Positions 21,871 through 31,699 of a stretch of DNA of 64,000 bases are shown here, in pieces. The notes below the pieces were generated by a model. The model did no database searches. It was not told the origin of the DNA and saw only the letters and a list, made by a program, of their open reading frames with translations. Location: contig WJXW01000005.1 of the NCBI GenBank assembly GCA_015832175.1, forward strand, positions 558,001 through 622,000, read 5' to 3'. The stretch comes from Paraphaeosphaeria minitans. Taxonomy: Eukaryota; Ascomycota; Dothideomycetes; Pleosporales; Didymosphaeriaceae. Position numbers and translations under genes: made by a program. Position 1 is the first letter of the stretch. Every line of letters begins with the position of its first letter.

Positions 21871-22889
21871 AATATAATAATTATACTATATCGCGGCGTA
21901 TACTATTACCTTTAAGAAATAGCGTAGCTACTAGATAGTAGGCCTTAAATAGTAGAGGAGCTATTTAATTACTAGAATAGTAGTCTCTAAAATATTATTA
22001 AATATACGTTTAGTGTAACGGGTAGATCACGATATTATTGTGGTGTTGTGGTATCTAGCGCCAAGGCCTTATAGAGGGTCTGTGCGCTAAGCGAGCCAGC
22101 TGCGTAAAACCTACGCCGCGCGTTAACTCTACACAAGATAAGTATTATTCTATTAATATTACTAGAGTTATCCTTTCACTGTCCTTTCTGGTGTGAAGTA
22201 AGTACTATTGCCTATAACTAGACCTCACATTTAGCGTCTTTAAGTGTTATTAGAGAATTTTTAATAGGTCTTATAAGTTTAATGTAAGCTTATATACGCT
22301 CTTATAGCTGTATATAATCTAATTAATTAAATAGGTAGCGTAAGTAAGAACTTTAAGTAGCTACCTACGTACACTAGTAAGTAGTATAAGAATTTTTTCT
22401 AGGAAGTTACTATTGTAGAGGATTAACACCTAATAAATTAGCCTTTAATAAGGGAGGAGTAGGAGTCGCAGCGTAAGGAAATAGTAGAGGAGATATAGGT
22501 GTTATATAAACAAGCAATTTAGGAAAGTAAGGTATAAGAGAGGAAGTGTAGGTTACTAAAGTAGTAATACTATAAAGGGTAAGTAAAATACTAACTAGTA
22601 TATAAACTACTATTACTAGTTTTAGCGCGTTACGCTAATCTACTTTTATATATCTATTAACTTTCTATAGAAACTCTATAACTTACTTTTTTTTTAACTT
22701 ACTATTACCTTCCTATATTAGCCTAATAGCGTGTAGCTGTAGCTACTTATCGCGTAGAACACCTAGCTGCTTATTTATCTTATTTTTTACTTAGGGTTTC
22801 TACACTAATTAAGACTTAAGACTTAGATAGAGCTTAGTAATTAGTATCTTTAAGTAGTAATCTAGAACGCTATATATTTTTATAAAATA

Positions 22890-23560
22890 ATTAATTGCCT
22901 TCTACTAGGGATCCTTTAATAGAGCTTCTACTAATTTTTTAATTTCTATAGCTATATTACTAACCTACTTACTTAACTTATTAGCTAAAGTTATCTTTTT
23001 ATAAGATCTCTCTACTATAGTTAACGTCTCCGCACGCCTTTTATAAGGCCCTAGAGTCTCTACTTTATTACTATCCTCCTTGCTATTACCTTTAACTATT
23101 ACTATAATTAATTAATTAATATCTCTTACTCTAGCTCTATTAGTAATTACGCTATTAAAGAGTCGCTAGTGTAAGTTCTCATACGCTAGAGGCTTTATAT
23201 AATATTTTTAAGTGTCTAGGTATATCTTAAAGTACTTTATTAGCACCTAGCTATCTCTTATAATAACGCCAAACTTATTTATAGTAAATCTAGAAAGGTT
23301 ATTTACCTCTTACTAAACTTTCTAGTCTACTTTATAGCTATTATAGTAATTTTTACACTACTAGATAAATAACACTACGGCTAGTAAAAACACTAAGGCC
23401 ACTTTTTTAGCTACTACGTGCTATACTATTACTTTAAAACTAGTATTTATATATTACTTATAGTTCTCTACCTACTCTATAAGTACTAAGAGGAGCGTCT
23501 TAATTATATATAGTAACTATAAACTCTAATTCTAGCTCCTTTTAGGCGTTAGCAACGCTA
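22890..23560 (-). pseudogene. Harbinger-associated Myb/SANT-like DNA-binding protein, RIP-mutated
   Basis: PIF/Harbinger transposons need a second, Myb-like protein for DNA binding and nuclear import of the transposase. On the minus strand this segment reads QQCKNYYNSYKVD..., SRFTINKFGVI, VLIKYFKIYLDTQKYYIKPLAYENL and then a basic/coiled tail (PYKRRAETL, ANKLSKxVSNIAIEIKKLVEALL). This matches the layout of Myb_DNA-bind_3 proteins of fungi (QCKNxW..K, SGFGWDE, VWxxYIxxHPxAKxYRxKPLxxYDxL). Several Trp and Gly are changed in the RIP direction, and stops replace Gln. Confidence 0.7.
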
Positions 23561-23823
23561 TAAATGTTAATAAAGACAACGCTAGTGTCTATAATAGAAG
23601 AAAAAGAGTTAATATTAGTAATAGAGTAGGTGTTAAGCTCTATAAGAGCTCTTACAACGCCTTACACGCTAGAGTACTTAGAGTGAGTATAAAGGATTAA
23701 TTAATAATACTAAAGTTTAATAAAATAAAACTTTTAGATAGGCAGTTACTAAACATAGGTTAATCTAGGTATAGTAGAAGCGGGTCTTTAGAACAATTTA
23801 TATGGCTATACTAACAAAAAATT

Positions 23824-24245
23824 CTACGCCAGCGCTTTACTGAAACCGGGCGAGATCAAGCCCAGATCACGATTTGAGATCACGCCCACCGAACAGGCCC
23901 TAAGCTGGCCACCCCACCAGAATCGCGCGACGCGTCTACCTACATACACAGTAGTAGGCATCCATCGTCGGCTGCGTTGTGCCAAGAGGGAAGCTGCATT
24001 CATCATTGGCCGACTTCAATCCAATGTTGGTTGACATCTGATTTGCTCCGCTTACTGCACCCCGCCGCGCTCCAGGCACCAGCGTTGTTCCAGCTTAAAT
24101 GTAAATGCGATAGCTATGAAGGTAGATAGATAGATAGATTGATCCTACTCGGTTTCAGCCGCGATTTCTGCGCAGCTATGCCTGGCTGGCAGGCCTTGGC
24201 GAACAGCCGACGCTTCCTGGACTATCGCTGATCCGGCCCGCCCCA
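23824..24245. other. Low-RIP island between Harbinger and LINE
   Basis: Composition returns to normal over about 420 bp (the last 77 bp of the Harbinger element plus the right part of P4), with CA and TG dinucleotides common, then becomes AT-rich again. It includes a short GATA microsatellite near 24122-24140. A 60-codon open frame across the left part is not a gene. Confidence 0.65.
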
Positions 24246-26440
24246 CTTTATCTTGCAAAACAAGACTAGCTGTCTCTAAGGACCTGCCTTTCCTTCCTTA
24301 ACCACTATCTAAACATGCTGGCGGGTTTATCTAGATAACAGTTCTAATACTAACGTAAACCACTTTCTAGGCTTTATAGAGGCGCTCGCGCCTTGTATGT
24401 CGCGTCTGTATACCTATAGTCTCCCCCTAGCGCTCAGCTTTATCTACGTGTCTGCAATTTTGAATTGCCTAAGGATCCGCGTCTGTTCTATATACTTAAT
24501 AGCTTTAGTGGCTAGTTGTGGCTTATTAAGGATAGTCTAGAGGTTGTGTCGTCCTAGGCGGTCGCTAAAGATCTAGTTCTGGAGGTTGTTATACGTCCTG
24601 TAGTACAGCAGGACGTAGGCCACTGTCTGTCTCATGGCTCCGCAGTCGCACCTAGAGCTAGTTATACTAGGTACTTTACGTCTAAAAAAAAAGTCTTTTA
24701 ACCTAATCTTCTTAGTCCTTAGCTAGACAAGAAGAGCGCTGTCTTGCTTTCTAAGGCCTTTATGTAGTTTAAGTACTCTCTTTGTAGGTAACAGCGTGTT
24801 CCTAAACATAGCTTAGCCTTTTGTTTCTTTCTGCCACTTTGCGCTCTATACGATCTCCGCCTACTACTTATATTTTCTTTTTAGCGTAGTTCTAAGGCTA
24901 AAGAATTTTAAGGGCTTACCTACAGTTAGCGCTCTTCTACTGTTCTCTCTTTATCTTATAGCTTTTTTTGCAGCTATATCTACTGCTTTATTACCTAGGA
25001 TTTCTTTATAGGCTAGTACCTATCTAATTCGCACCAGACGTCCTCAGTCCTAGAGGTCCTGGATTTGGCGGGCGATCTCCTCTAGAATATAGGCTCCAGC
25101 CTGTTCTTCAGCCTTAGTAACTAACTATATAGCGGCCTAGTTGTCTGTGTAAATAGCGACGTTGCGCCTACTTCTGTTCTAATCTACGTACCTGCAGCGC
25201 CAGGCTAATACTGTACAGCTCTGCTGCATAAACAGTTAATGTTGTAGGCAGCCCTAGGTATACACTGCGCGTCTGCTGCATATGTGGATATACTGCTATA
25301 GCGCTAATCCTGTTGTCTATGCCGCTTCTGTCTATGTAGATGCTAAGGTCTTAACCTATCGCGGTTTCCCTGTCGTGTCGCTCTTAGGCTGTCTCGTTAT
25401 CTTTATCTATATAGGTCTTTAGTCCCTGTTGCTAGGGGGGTGTAATGAACAGGGGAATTAGTTCCTGCGTTATAAGGGCCTGTCCCTACTTGTCTCTTAT
25501 CTTGCTATAGATCTACTGCCAAGAGCTAGTGTGTTTTTTACGTTCAGTTATTTAGGCGGTGTCTGTAGGCTAAAATCCTACAATGTCCGCAATGTGTCTA
25601 CTAGATAGAAGTTAAGTAATTATGTCTGTATTGTGTCTCTATATTTATTACTTAATAGGGAGGAGAAAGGCTTTAATATTAAGCGCAGCCCTTAATATAG
25701 CCTTAAACGCCCTATAGATAACTTATACTACTCTTGCCTATATACTCTACAGCGTGTTAAGTGCCTTCTTAGTATAGGTGTGCTTTTTCCTATTCTTATT
25801 CGTCTATATTAAGTAGGCGTATATTATCTAGGGCAGCGCAGTGCCCTTATATATTCTTCTAAGGTCTATTAGACTAGCGCCCTATATTAAGCTTCTAAGA
25901 TTGCTTAGCGTATTAATAGTTTTTATTACTTTTTGTCTAATCTCCTTAAGGTGCGGCTTCTATGTAAGTTTAGCGTCTATTATTAACCCTAGATATTTGC
26001 AGTTTAGTCCTGGTTTAATCTCTCCCTAAATAGTCTAGATTAGGTAGTTTATATTAATCTTTTTGCGTGCCTGCGTGAAGTGTGTGAGTTAGAACTTGTC
26101 TAGAGCGAAGACTAATGTATGCGTGTTCGCCCATTGCTGTGCTTTTCGCAGAGTCTTGCCCAGGATGTCGCACGTCTTTTCTATGGTTTCTGCCCAGGCC
26201 AGGATCGCTACGTCGTCTATATACCCTGTTGGAAGAACGTTCGCCTCCTGCTTACACATTTCTATGAGGTCGGCATTGTAGAACAAGTGAAGATGTGAAT
26301 CCATCGATTCTAATGCGCGTGTGTCTGTCGTTAAGGAAGCTTGCAATTAATCTAACAGTTTTCTCGTCGATCTTTCTTTTCCGCAGGTTGTAGTAGTCGC
26401 TAATCGTATCTAGAATTAAAAATTTCGCTAACGCGAGCAT
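24246..26440 (-). mobile_element. 5'-truncated Tad/I-like LINE retrotransposon
   Basis: A minus-strand LINE ORF2 fragment. From the truncated 5' side (26440) it reads reverse transcriptase, then RNase H, then a C-terminal zinc knuckle, then a roughly 0.2-kb 3' UTR ending near 24246. The 5' part (endonuclease, ORF1) is absent; Gypsy-B sequence starts instead. RIP is lighter than in the neighbours. No poly-A tail or clear target duplication was found, so the ends are approximate. Confidence 0.8.
24430..26440 (-). pseudogene. LINE ORF2 remnant: reverse transcriptase, RNase H, zinc knuckle
   Basis: Reverse transcriptase finger region: LDTISDYYNLRKRKIDEKTVRLIASFLNDRHTR in parts (26252-26430). The catalytic box GYIDDVAILAW (26212-26223 for YIDD) is intact, followed by ALDKFxLTHFTxARKKINI and YLGLIIDAKL. 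RNase H shows VYAAELYSISLALQ (about 25230) and IYTDNQAAI (about 25150). A C-terminal CDCGAMRQTVAYVLL zinc-knuckle region lies at about 24610-24650. Stops at Gln/Trp codons and frame changes inactivate it. RNase H after the reverse transcriptase fits the I/Tad1 group. Confidence 0.8.
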
Positions 26441-26756
26441 TAAAGAACTTATTAAATATCTTAAAAGTAATAACTAAATAAAATAAAGGGTTAAAGACTT
26501 TTAGCCACATAATAAGTTTATTACTAAAGTAATTATTTATTAAATCCAAGAGGGTAGCTAGTCCTAAAGGGTTAAGGTTAGTTCTTAGGTAGGAGTACTT
26601 ACAGAAGGTAAAAAGTCTTATTAATATAATAGTATCTTGCGAAGTGTAACAAGTTAATAATTTAGTCTACTAGAATCTAAACAATAGATTAATAAATAAA
26701 TTAAATATAAGTATAGAGAGTCTATCCTTGCGTTCCTATATACTAAGCAAAGTCCG

Positions 26757-26850
26757 CTCTATAGGGAGCGCTCTGTAGAGAGCGCTCTATAGAGAGCGGT
26801 TATATGTGTTATACTCTAGTATAGAGCAATTAAGCGCTCTATAGAGAGTA
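26757..26850. repeat. Palindromic GCGCTCTATAGAGAGC array in the Gypsy-B 3' end
   Basis: Several tandem copies of a self-complementary motif around GCGCTCTATAGAGAGC. The Gypsy-B copy at 44139-44230 has a more degenerate version. It is probably in the LTR; it could form hairpins in RNA or bind a dimeric factor, which is inference. Confidence 0.6.
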
Positions 26851-27539
26851 GTTACATAACTTCTTTATTTAAGGTGTAGCTAGTATTAAATCCCCGCTTA
26901 ATCTTTACTACGCGTCTACTAGGTATAAACCTAGCTTCTTACTATTATATAGATTTTAGATTTTAATATTATCCCCTCTCTTTAATAGATTTGTCCTAAA
27001 TTACATGTTTAGATCTTAGCTATTATTACGTAAGCTATTCTACTAACCCTATTTACTATAAGTACGTCTGTTAGCATTATACCTAGTAACTCTACTATTT
27101 AGAAACATTAATTATATTATAAAATCTAAGAAGCTAATATTATTGCAAAGAACTTTTATATTAACTACAGTTTTAAAGGTTCTATTTACTATATTATACT
27201 AGATTTAGGTTTAAAGTGTTCTAAGTGTGTTCGCTTAAGTTATCTATGTGTGAACATAAGCTAGTTGTCGCTAGATAAAACTTACAAGGAGTATAAGAAG
27301 AAGGTTAAAAAAGATAAAAAGGCGTTGTCTCTCCTAATAGTGTAGTTGTTATAAAATAAAAAGATACTAGCTTAGGCTAAAGAGCGTGCTTATAAGAAGA
27401 CATTATATCTAGCTACAGAAATAACTATAGATAGTAAGGACATAAATGTAGATACTATTAATTATCCTACTACTATAGCGACTGTTAGTTACTCTACAGC
27501 GATGTAGTTAACGCTTAACATAGTAAATACTATAGCGTT

Positions 27540-30500
27540 AGTACTATAATCCTCCTAGGTATGTTTATATTTCTAATAGAATTCTTTAATCTTTTGCTAA
27601 CAGTTTCCTAGATTATTTTTTAGTTTCTAGGTGTTTTTGCTATGTGGGTAACCTTTCTACTTAATAAGGTATATGTTGTTATACTAATTATATTCTAGAA
27701 TTCTTTTAACCTTAAATTCATTTTCTTTCTTAGTCTAGTAGTAGAAGGTGATTTTAACTAGTGTATTAGGGTCTGCTAGTTCTAGTAGTAATACATAGAA
27801 TACTAGGTGTATCTTTACATCTAGCAGTAGTTCCAACTTATAGTTCACTAGTGATATTTGCTTAGAAATGTAAAATAGTCTAACCTTAACATAATTTAGT
27901 TTCTTATGTTTTTTCTTCTAAGTTTAAAGGTTCTTTATAAGTAGATATACTTTATCCCCCTTCTTTAGCTAAGGTGCTATTTTTTATTTTTTATTTTAAT
28001 ATAAAATTAATTACTACTAAGCTTTTTTAAGGTTCTCTTAGAGTTATTAGTGTATTTTCTTTATATTTTCTACTATATCTATAGCTTCTTTTGCGTTAAT
28101 TATCGTAAGAAATTATTAATTAAAGAGATGTAGGTATCTTCTATAGTTTACATAGAATAGTGTATGTTCTAATACTACTAATATTTTGTTATTATAGGCT
28201 AACTGTGCTATAGGTAGTAATAAAACCTAGTTATTCTTCTAACTGTTGTAGTAGATGCGTAGGTACGTTTCTATAGTTTAGTTTATACGTTCTATCTATC
28301 TATCTATTTATAGATAGTAAGCTATTAATAGCTTTCTTTTTGTTCTAAGTAGGGCTATAAGCGTTATCTAGTAATTTAACGTAAAGAGCTTGTCTCTATT
28401 GCTAATAATTATTTTTAGGATTCTGTAATGTCTAATTAGTTAGTCTAGGATAAGAAAAGTAAGTTCTTTTGCCGTTATTCTTTTAAGGCATAGAATAAGC
28501 TCAATATACTTAGTTAGTTAGTAGACTACTACTAGTATACTATCGTATTTAATTCCTGTTATTAGATCCTTAGAGTTTAGAATTCCTATAACAAAATCCA
28601 CAGCAATATCTTCCTATAGTATTATTAGTATTCTAATTACTTGCATCTCTCTATATTTAAGATATATACTATGTTTATTTCTCTAGCATTCTACACATTT
28701 ATAGATATAAGTTATTACAGCTTCCTTAATTCCTTTAAAGGTGTAAGTCCTTTAGATAAGTTCTATTATCTTTGTAATACATAGGTGTCTATACATAGGG
28801 TTATTGTAATATTGTTAGATAATCTTAGTCTGTAGATGTTCTAGAACTTTTTAGTTAATTACTAAAAGTTAATTTAGTTCTGCTATTAGTTCTAGAAATC
28901 TATCTTTAGCTTTACAAAGGATTGCAGAGAAGGTTTTTACTTTTTCTCCTACTAGATTACTTTATTAGCTAAGAGTGTCTGCTCTACTATTTTCTTTTCT
29001 AGCTACATAAATAATTTTAAACTTATACTACCTAGTAGTCTACGACTATCTTTATTGTTGTGGCATAAGTTCTTTTATTATCGTAAACCTTAGAAGGTTC
29101 TTATAATCTATATAGATTTCTAGTGTTAAGTAACTAAGTGCGTAGATCCTCTAGTGCTTTAAGGCTTTAATAATAGCGTAGAGTTCTTTATTATATACGT
29201 TGTATTGTGTTTTAGCGTTATTAAATTTGTATAAGTAGTAGGTAATTAGGTGCTATTTGCTATTACGTTCTTATTTAGCGTAGGCGCCTAGCGCAAGATC
29301 GCTAGCGTCTATTTTAAAGCGTAGTGGTTTATCACTTCTAAAATAAATAAGGATAGGTTCTATAATACATACTGTCTTAAGGAGTTAGAATAATATTCTA
29401 CACTTATTTATCTATTTAAAGGGTACGTCCTTCTTTATAAGACTTATTAAGGGTATTATAACTTTTATGTAATCTTAGATAAATTATTAGTTAAATCTAC
29501 AGAATCCTAAAAATTCTTAAATATTCTTAGCTATCTTTAGTATTAGCTAGTTCTTAATGTATTTAACTTTACTTAGTGCTATCTTAATTCCTTCTATAGT
29601 AATAATGTGTCCTAGGAATTTAAGTTATTTAACGTTAAACTTATATTTCTTAAGTTTAATGCAAAGGCATACTTTATCTAGTGCTTCTAGTACTATCTAT
29701 ATATGCTCAGTGTGGTCTAATTTGTTTTTAGAGAAGATAAGGATATTATCTATATACGTAATAATAAATATGTCTAGATATTCGCGCGGTACATTATTAA
29801 TAAGTCTTATAAAAGCTACTAGTGCGTTTATAAGTCTAAAAGGCATCACTTTATATTTAAATAATCTATAGCGTGATCAAAACGCTGTTTTCTATTCTTT
29901 ACCTTTCTTAATTTATATAAGGTGGTAACTGTCTCTTAGATCTATTATCGTAAATATCTTAGCTTAAGATAGTTAATCTTGTAACTCTATAATATTTAGT
30001 AGTAAATATTAGTTCTTTATTATTATGTTATTAAGTTATTAGTAGTTAACGCATAGTCTGTCTAATCTATCCTTGTTCTTAACAAACATGAAAGGGCTTA
30101 CTACTAGTGACTTTAATAGTTATATATATCCTTTCTTAAGGTTTATCTTAATAAAATTACGTTTTTTAAGGAGTTCTTCTCCTATCTTACTATATAGTAG
30201 TCTAAAGAGTAGTATCTTCCCTTCTTCTAGGTCTATCGTAAGATCCTAGGGTTAATGTTTAGGTAGGTTTACATTTCCTTCCTTCTTTATAAATATATAT
30301 ATCTATTTCCTATACTCTGTTAGTAAGGTAAAGGGTGTACTATTGTCCTCTTTCTTACACTTCTTAATCTAGTGGTTCCTACCAGCGTCTGCTAAGGTGT
30401 ATTTCTATTTTTTAACTATTTATCGCGGTATTATGTTATTAATAACTCCCTTATCTACTATTATTTTTAGTTAATACATAGGCTTTGCTTATAATGCATA

Positions 30501-31391
30501 ATTATAGCGTTTAAATAATATTTTCTTTGTACTCTAGTTAATCTGCAGGTTGTGTATTATTAACTAAAGTAATCCTAAGACTAACTTATACTTAGATCCT
30601 AGTAAGATATCTAAGGTAAGTTCCTCTCTATGTCCTTAGACTATTATTATAGTAGTAACCTCCTAGTATATCTAAAGTGTCTTGGGCATTAGGGATCTAT
30701 TTATAACATAGACAGTATAAGGTATTTCTTTTTCTAATATTATAAGTCCTACTTATCTTACTGTCTAATATGATATAAAGTTCCTTTCTACTCCTAAGTC
30801 TATAAGAGCTTAAGCCTATATTTCTTTAAGCTGTACTAGTAGCTTAACTAATACTATACTTACTATAGTATTTAATTTAATAAAGGCGTTTTCTTGTCTA
30901 AGTTTAGGCCTAAAAAAGACATCTATTTGTGTAGGTTATAGTTGAGTTCTAGTGCCTAGTATGCGTTTCTAAGTATCCGCTTTTATTCTTAAGTATATAG
31001 TTTGTGTAGATTGTCTTCTTCTTTCTATAAGGATATTCTGCTATATTTTCTCCTGTAGTCTTTACTGTTCCTATATACTAGTTAAATTAGTAGTTCTATT
31101 ATTACTTCTTACGTAGGGTAGTTTATAAAGCTATCTAAACGTTTAGCTATATAGTAGTATTTATAGTCTTAGTTTAGACACGTGTACTAGTATAGTTATA
31201 TATAGTCTCTATTAATAAGTATATTGCAGCATTTATTGCCCTTTAGCGTGAGGTAAGGAAAGTATTTTACTTATTATTTATTCTAGAGGTGTTTATTGTA
31301 AGCTATAATAGGGCAGTCTGTCTATGTTTATCTATAGCGCAGTTTCTTTCTAAATTATTTCTTATTCTCTTTTTTCTCTATCTTGTGTTAT
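27540..31391 (-). pseudogene. Gypsy-B gag-pol remnant
   Basis: Reverse transcriptase: MPFRLINALVAFIRLINNV, then YLDIFIITYIDNILIFS; YIDN at 29745-29756 replaces YIDD or YLDD. Integrase lies around 28300-28900. The C-terminal part shows NYKLELLLDVKIHLVFYVLLLE (family YxLxLPxxMKIHPVFHVSLLEP), followed by the chromodomain ENEFKVKRILEYN..YLIKxKGYPHSKNT at about 27640-27780, ending near 27540. Many TAG/TAA stops occur. The changes are transitions in the RIP direction. Confidence 0.8.
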
Positions 31392-31586
31392 TGTTGAAGT
31401 AAAACACTCACTTCCGTGATTCTTTCTAGATCCACTAATTCATATTACGGGATTCTTGCCAAGAGGCTCGTTTCTTTTGTATATAGTCTGCCCTTTTAGC
31501 ATCCTTTCCTACAATTAGCTATTTGTATTCTTTACAACTCTGCTCCTGAATATCCTATAATAGTTTAAGCCCTTTTTACTATAACA
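31392..31586 (+). repeat. Copia-B1 5' LTR
   Basis: 195 bp, TGTTGAAG to ATAACA. Followed by a primer-binding-site-like GTTATAAGCC, a mutated form of the site seen intact in Copia-B2. Confidence 0.9.
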
Positions 31587-31699
31587 GTTATAAGCCTAGC
31601 GCTTAGAACGTAGGATAATTCTCCCTACCTATTTAGTAACGCTTAAATTATTATACAACACTCTATTTAGAACCTCTCTATAATACAACCCCTCTATTT

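Larger units (their letters stand above)
19150..22020 (+). pseudogene. Harbinger (DDE_Tnp_4) transposase, RIP-mutated and interrupted
   Basis: The first piece, to 19679, includes SSAYLEAIRNNLKYILFFKNCVGALNRLNFKVYV in parts: the GALDGTH motif has become GALNRLN, losing the first catalytic Asp. NFIYVLA, EGSAYNA and YYLVDAKY (second Asp kept) follow. Copia-A1 interrupts, and the frame resumes at 21876 with YRGVYYYL, EELFNY and NIIKYTFSV, where the third catalytic Glu (family NVIERxFG) reads Lys. Two of the three catalytic residues are thus lost by G-to-A changes. A possible intron or frame change follows after about 22020. Confidence 0.85.
18618..23900 (+). mobile_element. PIF/Harbinger DNA transposon, split by Copia-A1
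   Basis: The terminal inverted repeats start GGGCCT. The left end (GGGCCTATTTAGTAGACG) and the right end read in reverse (GGGCCTGTTCGGTGGGCG) differ only by transitions over 24 bp. The flanks are TAA at 18615-18617 and 23901-23903, the 3-bp TWA target of PIF/Harbinger elements. Without Copia-A1 it is about 3.1 kb. It carries the expected two genes: a DDE_Tnp_4 transposase (plus) and a Myb/SANT-like protein (minus), in convergent orientation. Confidence 0.9.
18581..24245 (+). mobile_element. P4, short non-autonomous pogo-like element split by Harbinger, right end lost
   Basis: A TA (18579-18580) precedes ACGTGTTGGATTAGTAA, related to the P3 terminal repeat. After the Harbinger insertion the same element resumes at 23904 with GCTGGCCACCCCACCAG and GACGCGTCTAC, which matches P3 positions just inside its left repeat. 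About 340 bp follow with no transposase frame and little RIP. The right repeat is not intact: only CTGATCCGGC near 24230 resembles it, and the LINE follows. The element would be about 0.4 kb without the insertion. Confidence 0.5.
26441..31391 (-). mobile_element. Gypsy-B, Ty3/gypsy element with chromodomain, 5' end missing
   Basis: Minus-strand element whose 3' part (about 26552-27900) recurs at 43939-45264. Gene order on the minus strand is gag/protease, reverse transcriptase, RNase H, integrase, chromodomain. The 5' LTR and gag start are missing because Copia-B1 begins at 31392. The 3' LTR must lie within about 26552-27500 but cannot be delimited without its partner. The junction with the LINE near 26440 is approximate. 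Confidence 0.8.

Noticed and set aside
26096..26281. Plus-strand frame opposite the LINE reverse transcriptase
   Set aside because: The minus strand carries the YIDD motif; this is a shadow.
29557..29871. 104-codon plus-strand frame in Gypsy-B
   Set aside because: It lies opposite the reverse transcriptase region, which gives clear family motifs on the minus strand.
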